From: an uncultured Paraprevotella sp.
GTDB lineage: Bacteria; Bacteroidota; Bacteroidia; Bacteroidales; Bacteroidaceae
Assembly (NCBI GenBank): GCA_910584955.1
Contig: CAJUDC010000043.1
Coordinates: 1 to 18,631, forward strand
Direction: 5' to 3'
Length of the DNA: 18,631 bases
A program made the position numbers and the translations under genes. The notes under the pieces were generated by a model. That model searched no databases, was not told the origin of the DNA, and saw only the letters and a list, made by a program, of their open reading frames with translations. Positions 8,103-16,233 of the stretch are shown here, piece by piece. Position 1 is the stretch's first letter. Each line of letters begins with the position of its first letter.

Positions 8103-8780
8103 TTAATACTTTCGTTCGCCGAAAATGCGGCTTCCTACCCGGATAAGGGTGCTTCCTTCCTGCAGGGCAAGCGGATAATCGTCGCTCATGCCCCAGGAAC
8201 ATTCGCGGAAAGAAGGGCTGTCGGCGAAAAAGTCGGCCCGTGCCTGCCGGAAGAATTCGAAAGCCCGGTGGAACTCCCGCCGTATCTGCTCCGGGTCGTC
8301 GACATTGGAAGCCATGCACATCACCCCGGCGATGCGTACGTGGGCCAGCGTCCGCCACGCCCCTTCGGCAAGCAACGCCCGGCATTCCTCCGTCGTGAAT
8401 CCGAATTTAGTGGCTTCCTGTGCGACATGCAGTTGCAGCAGGCAGTCTATCACCCGGTTGTTCCTGGCCGCCTGCTTGTCGATTTCCTGCAGCAGGCGCC
8501 AGGAGTCCACTGCGTGTATCAGGCTGACATACGGGGCGATGTATTTCACTTTGTTGGTTTGCAGATGGCCGATGAAATGCCATTCGATGTCGGGGGGCAG
8601 TGTCCGGTGCTTCTCCTGTAACTCCTGAACGTGGCTTTCGCCGAAAATGCGCTGGCCCGCCTCATAAGCGGCTCTGACGGCTTCCGCCGGATGATACTTG
8701 GACACGGCTACCAGGCGCACCCCTGCCGGAAGCGATGAACGGAACGCCCGAATCTCTTCCTGTATATGTTTCGTTTCCAT
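8103..8780 (-). CDS. YggS/YBL036C-family pyridoxal phosphate homeostasis protein
   Basis: This 225-residue PLP-binding protein belongs to the alanine-racemase-like fold family that buffers intracellular vitamin B6 and has no firmly established catalytic reaction. Key features: AVSKYHP with the PLP-linking Lys28, GESHVQE, EWHFIGHLQTNK (67-78), KFGF, MCMASN, and the C-terminal WGMSDDYPLAL and IRVGSRIFGER. All are diagnostic of the family. The frame opens further upstream to 8846, but the start at 8780 (METKHIQEEI) gives the normal length and avoids overlap with the preceding gene. It begins 25 bases after the DUF4494 stop, so the two form an operon. The pairing is consistent with a conserved Bacteroidetes neighbourhood, as far as I recall. 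Confidence 0.93.
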   Translation of the reverse strand: METKHIQEEIRAFRSSLPAGVRLVAVSKYHPAEAVRAAYEAGQRIFGESHVQELQEKHRTLPPDIEWHFIGHLQTNKVKYIAPYVSLIHAVDSWRLLQEIDKQAARNNRVIDCLLQLHVAQEATKFGFTTEECRALLAEGAWRTLAHVRIAGVMCMASNVDDPEQIRREFHRAFEFFRQARADFFADSPSFRECSWGMSDDYPLALQEGSTLIRVGSRIFGERKY

Positions 8781-8805
8781 GCGGTTGACAGTTGATGATG
8801 CCGGA

Positions 8806-9285
8806 TTATCCTTGTGCCGCCTCCGCGAACTCCGGCTGTTCGTCATCGGCAGCCTTATAATGAAACACGTCCATGATGGGCGTTTCCGCTATCGAGGCTA
8901 TCTCGTAGTCCGCCAGGGTGCCTTCCATGCCTTTGTCCAGCCGCTTCACGGCATCGCGCAGGTCGGAAGCCTGCACCAGCATGGTCTGCGAACTTTTTTT
9001 CTCCACTCCGCTTTTTTCGTCGAGGGTGATGAAAGCCACTTTGGCCTTGAACCATTTGTCGGCGGCATCATCCTCGCATTCAAACAATTCGGCCAGCTTG
9101 GCCCGTTTGATGTCGGTGACTTGAAATTCGCCCGACATAAAGGGTTCTATTTCCTCCAGAAAACGCCTTTCGGCCTCCGTAAAGCTTAGGGCGTCTACCA
9201 GGTACGGCTCCGTTACCTTTTTCAGCAGACCGTTCTCCAGTGTCTTTTCGTATCTGACTTTGCATTCAAACCATTCGTTCATCAT
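8806..9285 (-). CDS. DUF4494 domain protein
   Basis: This 159-residue soluble, acidic protein matches my memory of DUF4494, a Bacteroidetes family of unknown function. Recognisable stretches are MNEWFECKVRYEKTLENG, KVTEPYLVDALSFTEAE, DIKRAKLAELF and DKWFKAKVAFITLDEKSG. It has no signal peptide, membrane segment or catalytic motif that I can see. Two ATG codons are adjacent at the start (9285 and 9282) and I cannot choose between them. The last ~10 residues (DDEQPEFAEAAQG) are an acidic, probably disordered tail. It is the first gene of a minus-strand operon with the PLP protein YggS, 25 bases apart. A TAnnTTTG element lies 24 bases upstream of the start. Confidence 0.85.
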   Translation of the reverse strand: MMNEWFECKVRYEKTLENGLLKKVTEPYLVDALSFTEAERRFLEEIEPFMSGEFQVTDIKRAKLAELFECEDDAADKWFKAKVAFITLDEKSGVEKKSSQTMLVQASDLRDAVKRLDKGMEGTLADYEIASIAETPIMDVFHYKAADDEQPEFAEAAQG

Positions 9286-9309
9286 ATTGTCCTGTGTTTT
9301 TTAGTCGGG

Positions 9310-9317
9310 CAAACTTA
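9310..9317 (-). promoter_or_regulatory. -7 element for the DUF4494-yggS operon
   Basis: On the minus strand this reads TAAGTTTG, an exact TAnnTTTG match, 24 bases before the DUF4494 start. I see no good -33 TTTG at the usual spacing, so strength is uncertain. It is divergent from the aminotransferase promoter ~95 bases away. Confidence 0.5.
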
Positions 9318-9387
9318 CGGATTTATTTTGGTTCGGCCATGTGATCCGCTCATTAAGATTGACAGGGCGTAATTAATTCCGCTTTTT

Positions 9388-9419
9388 TTTGTACGATAGG
9401 CGGCTAAATCGTATCTTTG
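9388..9419 (+). promoter_or_regulatory. Bacteroidetes promoter of the aminotransferase gene
   Basis: TTTG at 9388-9391, a 20-base spacer, then TATCTTTG at 9412-9419: a full match to the -33/-7 consensus of the Bacteroidetes primary sigma factor. The start codon follows 47 bases later. Confidence 0.85.
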
Positions 9420-9466
9420 CATATTCGTTTTATATACGTAACGTCTAAAAATTAAAACTAATTGTA

Positions 9467-10672
9467 ATGCCAAACATATCGGTTCGCGGTCACGAAATGC
9501 CGGAATCTCCCATACGTAAACTGGCTCCGCTGGCGTATGAAGCCAAGGAAAGAGGAATCCATGTGTATCATCTGAATATCGGACAGCCCGACCTGCCGAC
9601 ACCGGAAGCGGCGCTGAACGCCATCCGGCATATCGACCGCCGGGTGCTGGAATATTCTCCCAGCCAGGGCTATCTGAGCTACCGGCGCAAGCTAGTGGGC
9701 TATTATGCCAAATACAATATCCGGCTGGATGCAGACGATATTATCGTTACGTCGGGCGGTTCGGAAGCCGTGCTGTTCGCTTTCCTGTCCTGTCTGAATC
9801 CGGGCGACGAGATTATCGTGCCGGAACCCGCCTATGCCAATTATATGGCTTTCGCCATCTCGGCGGGAGCGGTGATCCGTACCATCGCCACAACGATAGA
9901 GGAAGGCTTCTCGCTGCCTAAAGTGGAGAAGTTCGAGGAGTTGATCAACGAGCGTACACGGGCTATCCTGATCTGTAATCCGAACAACCCCACCGGTTAC
10001 CTGTATACCCGGCGGGAGATGAACCAGATTCGCGACCTGGTGAAGAAATACGACCTTTACCTGTTTTCGGACGAGGTGTACCGCGAATTCATCTATACGG
10101 GGTCGCCCTATATATCGGCCTGCCATCTGGAAGGTATTGAAAACAACGTGGTGCTGATCGATTCCGTGTCGAAGCGTTACAGCGAATGCGGACTGCGCAT
10201 CGGTGCGCTGATTACCAAAAATGTGGAGGTGAGAAAGGCCGTGATGAAGTTTTGTCAGGCCCGCCTGAGCCCGCCGCTTATCGGGCAGATTGCGGCGGAA
10301 GCGTCGCTGGACGCTCCCGAGGAGTACAGCCGTGAAATATACGACGAGTATGTGGAACGGCGCAAGTGCCTGATAGACGGACTGAACCGTATCCCCGGTG
10401 TGTATTCTCCCATTCCGATGGGAGCGTTTTATACGGTGGCCAAACTGCCGGTGGACGATGCGGAGGATTTTTGTGCGTGGTGCCTGCGCGATTTCAACTA
10501 CGAAGGCGAGACGGTGATGATGGCGCCCGCCGCCGGATTTTATACCACACCGGGCGCCGGAAAGGATCAGGTTCGTATCGCTTATGTGCTGAAGAAAGAA
10601 GACCTGGTGCGGGCATTGTTCGTGCTCCGCAAGGCGCTGGAAGCCTATCCCGGTAAGAAAGCGGAAGAATAA
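9467..10672 (+). CDS. PLP-dependent class I/II aminotransferase (aspartate aminotransferase-like)
   Basis: This 401-residue fold-type I aminotransferase moves an amino group between an amino acid and a 2-oxo acid in the cytoplasm. Features in order: LNIGQPDLPTP (36-46), the cofactor-phosphate loop SGGSEA (96-101), NPNNPTG (171-177), SDEVYREF (201-208), and SVSKRYS with the Schiff-base Lys236. The C-terminal QVRIAY contains the conserved Arg that binds the substrate carboxylate. MPNISVRGHEMPESPIRKL at the N-terminus is the usual Bacteroidales version annotated as aspartate or general aminotransferase; the exact amino-acid preference cannot be told. The start ATG at 9467 fits both the promoter and family length. 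A permease gene starts 31 bases after its stop and may be co-transcribed, with no obvious functional link. Confidence 0.92.
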   Translation: MPNISVRGHEMPESPIRKLAPLAYEAKERGIHVYHLNIGQPDLPTPEAALNAIRHIDRRVLEYSPSQGYLSYRRKLVGYYAKYNIRLDADDIIVTSGGSEAVLFAFLSCLNPGDEIIVPEPAYANYMAFAISAGAVIRTIATTIEEGFSLPKVEKFEELINERTRAILICNPNNPTGYLYTRREMNQIRDLVKKYDLYLFSDEVYREFIYTGSPYISACHLEGIENNVVLIDSVSKRYSECGLRIGALITKNVEVRKAVMKFCQARLSPPLIGQIAAEASLDAPEEYSREIYDEYVERRKCLIDGLNRIPGVYSPIPMGAFYTVAKLPVDDAEDFCAWCLRDFNYEGETVMMAPAAGFYTTPGAGKDQVRIAYVLKKEDLVRALFVLRKALEAYPGKKAEE

Positions 10673-10703
10673 ACGCGGAAAATCCTTGTAGTCCGAAACG
10701 CCG

Positions 10704-11948
10704 ATGAACTATACGCTGTTTATAGCCAAACGTCTGCATGATCACCAAGGCGATGCAAAGGGAGTGTCGCGTTCGGCGATACGCATCGCCACGGCCGGTG
10801 TGGCCGTAGGGCTGGCCGTGATGATTATCTCCGTCAGTGTGGTGCTGGGCTTCAAGGGAGAGATCCGTTCGAAAGTGATCGGATTCGGTTCGCACATTCA
10901 GGTGATGAATTACGAATCGCTCTTTTCGGCGGAGTCGTTGCCGGTTGTGGTGAACGACAGTTTGCTGAACCTCTTGTCGGGCATACCGGAAGTGAAGCAT
11001 GTGCAGCGCTTTTGCCAGAAAGCCGGTATGCTGAAAACGGACGAAGCGTTCAAGGGCGTGCTGTTGCGGGGAGTAGGCCCGGAGTTCGACGCTTCTTTTC
11101 TGAAAAAACATCTGGTGGAGGGGACGATACCCGTGTTCTCCGATACGGCGGCTTCCCAACAGGTTCTGCTGTCCGAACAGACGGCAGCCGAGCTTCACCT
11201 GTCGGTGGGGACGAAAGTTTTCGCCTACTTTTTCGACAATAGTGTCCGGGCGCGTCGGTTCACCGTATGCGGTATTTACCGCACGCATCTGACCGACTTT
11301 GACAACAGTCTGGTATTTACGGATCTTTATACCTGCAACCGGCTGAACAACTGGCAGCCCGACCAATACAGCGGAGTGGAGGTGGAGCTGAAAGATTTCG
11401 ACCGGTTGGACGAAGCTTCATACCGTATTGTCAATCTGGTGAACCGGCATACCGACAAATACGGAGCTTCTTATACGTCGCCGACGATTAAAGAACTGTA
11501 TCCCCAGATCTTCGCCTGGCTGGGATTGCTTGATACCAACGTATGGGTGATATTGATACTGATGATGTCTGTGGCGGGGTTCACGATGGTGTCCGGCCTG
11601 CTTATCATCATGCTGGAACGTACCCCGTTTATCGGTATCATGAAAGCGCTGGGATCCTCCAATGCGGCGGTGCGGCGCATTTTCCTGTATTTTTCGGTGT
11701 TTGTGATCGGCAAGGGATTGCTGTGGGGTAATATAATAGGTATAGGGCTGATGCTGTCGCAAAAAACTTTCGGCTGGGTGCGTCTGGATCCGGCTACTTA
11801 TTATGTGGATACCGTGCCGGTGTATATCCATCTCGGTTATCTGGCAGCGATTAATGTAGCGACGCTGTGCATTTCCGTGGCCGTTCTGCTGGTGCCCAGT
11901 CTGCTGGTTTCGAAGATAAGTCCGGCTTCTTCCATCCGGTTTGAGTAG
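10704..11948 (+). CDS. LolC/LolE-type ABC transporter permease (MacB-like N-terminal + FtsX domain)
   Basis: This 414-residue inner-membrane protein has the four-helix layout of lipoprotein-release permeases. TM1 is at ~25-50 (RIATAGVAVGLAVMIISVSV), a periplasmic domain spans ~50-270, and three C-terminal helices follow: WVILILMMSVAGFTMVSGLLIIML, FSVFVIGKGLLWGNIIGIGLML (given in parts) and LAAINVATLCISVAVLLVPSLLV. The short stretch ERTPFIGIMKALGSSNAAVRRIF (ERTPFIGIMKALG then SSNAAVRR) after TM2 is the coupling-helix region that contacts the ATPase. In the LolCDE model such proteins pull outer-membrane lipoproteins from the inner membrane, which suits a lipoprotein-rich Bacteroidales cell. No ATPase (LolD) gene lies next to it, so the partner is encoded elsewhere. 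It starts 31 bases after the aminotransferase and ends with TAG at 11946-11948. Confidence 0.88.
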   Translation: MNYTLFIAKRLHDHQGDAKGVSRSAIRIATAGVAVGLAVMIISVSVVLGFKGEIRSKVIGFGSHIQVMNYESLFSAESLPVVVNDSLLNLLSGIPEVKHVQRFCQKAGMLKTDEAFKGVLLRGVGPEFDASFLKKHLVEGTIPVFSDTAASQQVLLSEQTAAELHLSVGTKVFAYFFDNSVRARRFTVCGIYRTHLTDFDNSLVFTDLYTCNRLNNWQPDQYSGVEVELKDFDRLDEASYRIVNLVNRHTDKYGASYTSPTIKELYPQIFAWLGLLDTNVWVILILMMSVAGFTMVSGLLIIMLERTPFIGIMKALGSSNAAVRRIFLYFSVFVIGKGLLWGNIIGIGLMLSQKTFGWVRLDPATYYVDTVPVYIHLGYLAAINVATLCISVAVLLVPSLLVSKISPASSIRFE

Positions 11949-11960
11949 AACGGGGGAGGG

Positions 11961-12003
11961 CCTTGCCGGCGTTGCGGGAAACAAGGCGAAGAGGCCGGCA
12001 AGG
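11961..12003 (+). other. long-loop dyad downstream of the permease gene
   Basis: CCTTGCCGGC (11961-11970) is the exact reverse complement of 11994-12003, with a 23-base loop. It lies 12 bases after the permease stop. There is no T-tract after it, so it is only a weak terminator candidate. The rest of this 175-base gap holds the phosphate-transporter -7 element and nothing else I recognise. Confidence 0.4.
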
Positions 12004-12095
12004 AACGGAGACCCCGAGGCTTTTGAAATGCAATTATTTGTTACAATGATTAAAAAATGTTTCGGCAGTATGCTAGGCGGGCCACAAATAATCAT

Positions 12096-12103
12096 TATCT
12101 TTG
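12096..12103 (+). promoter_or_regulatory. -7 element of the phosphate transporter gene
   Basis: TATCTTTG is an exact TAnnTTTG match 20 bases before the ATG, identical to the elements of lepA and the aminotransferase. No convincing -33 TTTG is visible at 19-21 bases upstream. No Pho-box-like repeat was recognised. Confidence 0.6.
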
Positions 12104-12123
12104 TAGGCAAATAAATCTATTTT

Positions 12124-14364
12124 ATGGAATATGTGTATTGGGGAATTGTTGTATTCCTTTTTGCGTTATCTACCTTTGATCTTTCTGTGGGTGTCAGTAA
12201 CGACGCCGTAAATTTTCTTAGCTCGGCCATCGGTTCGAAAGCGGCCCGCTTTAAAGTGATTCTGACTGTCGCGGCAGCCGGCGTGCTGGTGGGAGCGGTT
12301 ACGAGTAGCGGAATGATGGATATTGCCCGGCACGGAATCTTCCGTCCCGAGCAATTTTATTTTGAAGAGCTGATGTGCGTGTTTCTGGCGGTGGTGGCCT
12401 CCGATGTCATTCTGCTTGATATCTTTAACACGATGGGTATGCCTACGTCTACGACGGTGTCGATGGTGTTTGAACTGTTGGGCGGCAGTACGGCACTGGC
12501 ACTGGTGAAGATGATGCACAATCCCTCGCTGACGTATGCCGAGCTTATCAATACGGACAAGGCGCTGTCCGTGATTCTGGCTATTTTCCTGTCGGTGGCC
12601 ATTGCTTTTGTGTTCGGTCTGATTGTGCAGTGGATCGCCCGTGTGATCTTTACTTTCCATTACACCCGGCACCTGAAGTATACGATCGGTATTTTCGGGG
12701 GGCTCTCCATTTCTTCCATTGCCTATTTCCTGATGGTGAAAGGAATCGGAACGGCTTCGTTCATGACCGATGCAGGCCGGATATGGATTGCCGAAAACAC
12801 ATCCTCCATTCTTATCGCTTTCCTGATTTGTTTCACGGTATTGATGCAAGTGTTGCATTGGTGCCGTGTTAATGTTTTCCGCATCATCGTGCTGTTCGGT
12901 ACGTTCTCCCTAGCGATGGCTTTTGCAGGAAACGACTTGGTAAACTTCATCGGTGTGACGCTGGCGGGCTTCTCGTCCTGTCAGGAATTCATGTCACATC
13001 CGGGGGCTAACCCGGCTACCTTTACGATGGAGTTCCTGAATGAAAGCGCTACCACGCCGTTTTATTTTCTGGCCGGTGCAGGCGTGGTGATGGTATGGGC
13101 CTTGGCCACCTCCAAAAAGGCACAAAGCGTGGTAAAGACTTCGGTTGATTTGTCTCGTCAGACGGCGGGAGACGAAATGTTCGGTTCGTCGCGTTTTGCC
13201 CGTAGCCTGGTGCGGAGTGTCCTAAACTCCACCGAATATGTGGTGTCGCATGTTCCGCAATGTGTGAAAGACTGGATCAACTCCCGTTTCAATCAGGACG
13301 AGGCCATCTTGCCGCAGGGGGCGGCTTTCGACCAGGTGCGTGCTTCGGTAAATCTGGTGATGGCCGGCTTGCTGATCGTGGTGGGTACATCGTTGCGTCT
13401 GCCGTTGTCTACGACTTATGTGGCTTTTATGGTGGGAATGGGCTCTTCCCTGGCCGACCGGGCATGGGGACGGGAGAGTGCCGTATTCCGTGTGACGGGG
13501 GTTATCTCGGTTATCGGCGGATGGTTTATGACGGCCGGAGCGGCTTTTTTCCTTTGTTTTGTCGTGACGATGCTGTTGCATTACGGCGGGGTGATTGCCA
13601 TGGGACTGTTGATCTGTCTGGTTGTTTTCATGCTGATCAACAATAACCGTAATTATAAGAAGAAAATGGCGTCGGTGAAGAAAGACGAGGTCTTCACGGA
13701 ACTGATGCAGACGTATAACCGGAAAGCGGCCTGGCCCTTGCTCAGCCGGCATGTGCGCGATTCTCAGGCAGGAGTGGTGCGTTTTATAGCCGGTGCTTAC
13801 AAGGAGATCACCGAAGGATTGGTGAATGAGGATGTGAAGCAGTTGCGGCGTGCTTTGAATAGCCTGGATGAAGAGAAAAAGAACTGGAAAGTGATGCGCA
13901 GAAAGGAAATTTTGGGTATGCGCAAGATAGAACCGTTGTTGGCGGTGGAGAAAAATACATGGTTCCATCTGGGGAATAACAGTGCCGAGCAGAGTTTGTA
14001 TTGCCTGAAGCGTATGTGTGAGCCTACGCTGGAGCATGTGGATAATAATTTCAATCCCTTGCCGGAGGAATATGCGGAAGAATTTACGCCGATCCGCAAC
14101 GAAGTGGAATCGATTATGGAGGATACCAGAGAGATGATCCTGTCGGGGAATTACGAGGATTCCATCCTGTTGCGGGAGAGGGGAGACAAGATGAAAAACA
14201 AACTCTCTTCCGTACGCAAGATACAGCAGAACCGCATTACGAAAGGGACGGATGAGAGTATGCTTAAGGTGGAGTTCCTGTATCTGAGTATGTTGCAGGA
14301 AACACAAGAGTTAATCAGTCATTTGCGGCATTTGCTGCGTGCCAATCGCCGCTTCCAGCAATAA
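12124..14364 (+). CDS. PiT-family inorganic phosphate transporter with C-terminal PhoU-like domain
   Basis: This 746-residue inner-membrane protein belongs to the low-affinity phosphate:cation symporters. The two internally repeated PiT signatures are present: GVSNDAVNFLSSAIGS (23-38) and AGNDLVNFIGVTLAG (from residue 268), each with the key Asn-Asp pair. TSTTVSMVFELLGG and LPLSTTYVAFMVGMGSS are the matching re-entrant segments of the two halves. About ten hydrophobic helices run to ~residue 512 (LLICLVVFMLINNNRNYKKK). The remaining ~230 residues are soluble, charged and helical (KEITEGLVNEDVKQLRRAL, HVDNNFNPLPEEY, ESIMEDTREMI), resembling PhoU, the regulator that elsewhere is a separate protein. 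Ordinary bacterial PiT proteins are ~500 residues, so the tail is a real fusion, common in Bacteroidetes. The start ATG follows a -7 element by 20 bases. Confidence 0.92.
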   Translation: MEYVYWGIVVFLFALSTFDLSVGVSNDAVNFLSSAIGSKAARFKVILTVAAAGVLVGAVTSSGMMDIARHGIFRPEQFYFEELMCVFLAVVASDVILLDIFNTMGMPTSTTVSMVFELLGGSTALALVKMMHNPSLTYAELINTDKALSVILAIFLSVAIAFVFGLIVQWIARVIFTFHYTRHLKYTIGIFGGLSISSIAYFLMVKGIGTASFMTDAGRIWIAENTSSILIAFLICFTVLMQVLHWCRVNVFRIIVLFGTFSLAMAFAGNDLVNFIGVTLAGFSSCQEFMSHPGANPATFTMEFLNESATTPFYFLAGAGVVMVWALATSKKAQSVVKTSVDLSRQTAGDEMFGSSRFARSLVRSVLNSTEYVVSHVPQCVKDWINSRFNQDEAILPQGAAFDQVRASVNLVMAGLLIVVGTSLRLPLSTTYVAFMVGMGSSLADRAWGRESAVFRVTGVISVIGGWFMTAGAAFFLCFVVTMLLHYGGVIAMGLLICLVVFMLINNNRNYKKKMASVKKDEVFTELMQTYNRKAAWPLLSRHVRDSQAGVVRFIAGAYKEITEGLVNEDVKQLRRALNSLDEEKKNWKVMRRKEILGMRKIEPLLAVEKNTWFHLGNNSAEQSLYCLKRMCEPTLEHVDNNFNPLPEEYAEEFTPIRNEVESIMEDTREMILSGNYEDSILLRERGDKMKNKLSSVRKIQQNRITKGTDESMLKVEFLYLSMLQETQELISHLRHLLRANRRFQQ

Positions 14365-14373
14365 GAAGCGGCG
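14347..14373 (+). terminator. stem-loop spanning the phosphate transporter stop codon
   Basis: CGCCGCTTC (14347-14355) pairs perfectly with 14365-14373 around a 9-base loop that contains the TAA stop (14362-14364). The hairpin overlaps the last codons of the gene. No immediate T-tract follows; it may act together with the next stem-loop. Confidence 0.45.
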
Positions 14374-14379
14374 GTGGTT

Positions 14380-14416
14380 CCGATAAGCGGTTTTCTTTGG
14401 GAGAGCCGCTTATCGG
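14380..14416. terminator. stem-loop shared by convergent phosphate transporter and GH30 genes
   Basis: An 11-bp perfect stem pairs CCGATAAGCGG (14380-14390) with 14406-14416 around a 15-base loop starting TTTTC. The right arm contains the stop codon of the minus-strand GH30 gene (14410-14412). It lies in the 45-base gap between the two converging genes and probably blocks read-through from both directions. Confidence 0.55.
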
Positions 14417-15981
14417 GACACGAAGGTTGTGATGGAACGAGGGGGAAGTGAGGTTTTTACCTGCTTCCCCTTGATGCGTTTCACGGGGGAGAGATTCTCG
14501 TCCGACTGTTCCGAAGTGCGGTAGAGCTGCCAATGGCGCTTGGCCTTGTCTTCTGTAGTAAAGGAAAAGGTACGGGCATCCTCGGCATAGTTGATGGCCA
14601 CGACGACCCATTTGCCGTCCGTATTCCGGTAGGCGGAGCACATGATGCCCGTCGGATCGGTGTCTCCTTCGGGAAGGGGAAGGCCCAATGGATTGAAAGC
14701 CGATACGCTCATTCGCACGGCTCCCGGACGTATGAAACGACTGTAGTTCCCCAGTGCCCACAGCAGTTTGGAGTCACGTGTCGTCCCGTAATCCGGGTGT
14801 TGAGGATTGTCGTACATGCGGAGAAGACCGTCTTTGTAGTCGCCGCCCAGCGCCCGCCACCATTGCCAGCTTCGCGCGCCGGCCACAACCAGATCGTGAT
14901 GGATGATGCGGGCCACATAAAGGGCGGTTTTCATGCCGAAGTCATAACCGCCTCCGCCTCCGATCTCGGTATCATTACCCATAATACAGGTTTCCGTCTG
15001 CCAAAAATCCACCTTGTATTTAGCCAAGGTGTCGCGTAGTTCCTTCCGATAGTCACGCAGCTTGCTCAGCGGGGTATTGGTCCAGTAGCTGTGTCCGGCA
15101 ATCAGACGGGGAACATTGGGTAAATTTCCCACATAGGTATCACTGCTGTCCGGGCAGAAAAACGACTGAATTTGATAACCGCGTCGGCTGTCTGTCATGT
15201 GTGTGCGCATCATGCAACGGTAGTCGGATGATTCGCTTATTAACAGACGGGTGGATAAGTTCTCCCGGACAAACTCTTTGGAAAGGCATCTTACGATACG
15301 GGCTATTTCCTGTTTGGTAGCCGGGGTGCCTTCTTGTTTGGGCCCGGTCCAGTTCCAGTGTCCGTCCGGTTCGTTCACAGGACAGAGATAATCGATTCGT
15401 ATGCCTTCGTGTTGCTCCAGTCCGGTAATGACCGTGGTCAGGAAGCGTGCGAAATCTTCGTAACATTCCTCTTTTAAATTCAGCGTACCGGAATTTCGCC
15501 CGGTATTCGTGGCCAGCCCGTTTTGGGTAAAGAAAACCGGCGGCGAGTTCAGGAAACCGATCAAACAGGGTACTCCCCGTTCTTTAGCCAGTTGTAGAAA
15601 ACGGCGTTGTCCGCTCTGCTTGTTCCAATTGTATGTTCCGTCGGCTTGTAGGAAACATTCTGTGCGGGTACCTGGGTTTATGTAACTGGAATCTCCCTGT
15701 TCCGCACTCCCTGCACCGATATTGAAGCGCCAGATACTGAGGCCGATTCCTTTCGGGCAACCGTTTTCATCGAGTGCGGTGCTAAATAATCGGTCGGCAA
15801 TCCGTTGCTGTTCCTTAGGTGACCATAGGCCGACTTTCTGCATGCTCCAGGCGTCCGAAGCTCCGAAACCGTCAATGGTTTGACAAGGAAGATTTTTATG
15901 GATCAAGTAAATACGGTCTTCCGCTTGCCCGGCCCGATGTCCGGTCAGTAGCAGCAAAAGAAGCAGGGGAGTATATTTCAT
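14410..15981 (-). CDS. secreted glycoside hydrolase family 30-type enzyme (endo-beta-1,6-galactanase-like)
   Basis: This 523-residue protein has a signal peptide (MKYTPLLLLLLLTGHRAGQA, likely cut after Ala20) without a lipobox, so it is probably periplasmic. The fold is the GH30 (beta/alpha)8 barrel plus C-terminal beta-domain. IDGFGASDAWSMQKVG (36-51) is the typical start. LSIWRFNIGAGS (81-92) follows, then YLCPVNEPDGHWNW (198-211) with the acid/base Glu204. FWQTETCIMG (327-336) carries the nucleophile Glu330. The C-terminal part (ADRMSV-like to NYAEDARTFSF and LPPRSITTFV) forms the side beta-sandwich. GH30 enzymes cleave beta-glucosidic, beta-xylosidic or beta-1,6-galactosidic bonds; the resemblance I see is to the subgroup called endo-beta-1,6-galactanase-like, but the substrate is not proven. 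No SusC/D genes flank it, so it is an isolated carbohydrate enzyme with its own -7 element. Confidence 0.87.
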   Translation of the reverse strand: MKYTPLLLLLLLTGHRAGQAEDRIYLIHKNLPCQTIDGFGASDAWSMQKVGLWSPKEQQRIADRLFSTALDENGCPKGIGLSIWRFNIGAGSAEQGDSSYINPGTRTECFLQADGTYNWNKQSGQRRFLQLAKERGVPCLIGFLNSPPVFFTQNGLATNTGRNSGTLNLKEECYEDFARFLTTVITGLEQHEGIRIDYLCPVNEPDGHWNWTGPKQEGTPATKQEIARIVRCLSKEFVRENLSTRLLISESSDYRCMMRTHMTDSRRGYQIQSFFCPDSSDTYVGNLPNVPRLIAGHSYWTNTPLSKLRDYRKELRDTLAKYKVDFWQTETCIMGNDTEIGGGGGYDFGMKTALYVARIIHHDLVVAGARSWQWWRALGGDYKDGLLRMYDNPQHPDYGTTRDSKLLWALGNYSRFIRPGAVRMSVSAFNPLGLPLPEGDTDPTGIMCSAYRNTDGKWVVVAINYAEDARTFSFTTEDKAKRHWQLYRTSEQSDENLSPVKRIKGKQVKTSLPPRSITTFVSR

Positions 15982-16017
15982 AAGGCTCTTTTCTTAATCA
16001 GTTGGTTTAAGATATTG

Positions 16018-16025
16018 CAAATCTA
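16018..16025 (-). promoter_or_regulatory. -7 element of the GH30 gene
   Basis: On the minus strand this reads TAGATTTG, an exact TAnnTTTG match, 36 bases before the GH30 start. No good -33 partner is seen at the usual spacing. Confidence 0.5.
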
Positions 16026-16233
16026 CAAAATAGCTTCCACATATCCATATAATGTGTGTCTAATATTTGTTTTTTGCCGCCGGCATGCTGTTGACAACTC
16101 TTTTTTAAAGAGAGAGGAAATAGTAGAGGGGATTGGTTTGGAGGAATGAGCCGGGAGCATGTGGTGATGGTGGAGATAGGCTTATGTATTTTAGATGCTT
16201 TTTATAAAGAATGAGAAAAAAGTGTTTCTTTTA
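16026..16233. other. intergenic spacer without recognised genes
   Basis: This AT-rich spacer separates the divergent GH30 and tRNA transcription units. It holds a small dyad (CTCTTT around 16097-16102 with AAAGAG near 16107-16112). I see no open reading frame with family resemblance and no RNA gene that I recognise. Confidence 0.5.

Noticed and set aside
6322..8106. 594-codon open frame on the plus strand, opposite the acyl-CoA synthetase
   Set aside because: Its composition is Val/His/Asp-rich with no motif, and the minus strand carries all ANL-superfamily motifs.
8781..8846. 22-codon upstream extension of yggS
   Set aside because: It would overlap the end of DUF4494 and has no family similarity. 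The ATG at 8780 gives normal length.
13222..14307. 361-codon open frame on the minus strand, opposite the PhoU-like region
   Set aside because: It is a His/Gln-rich antisense shadow without recognised domains.
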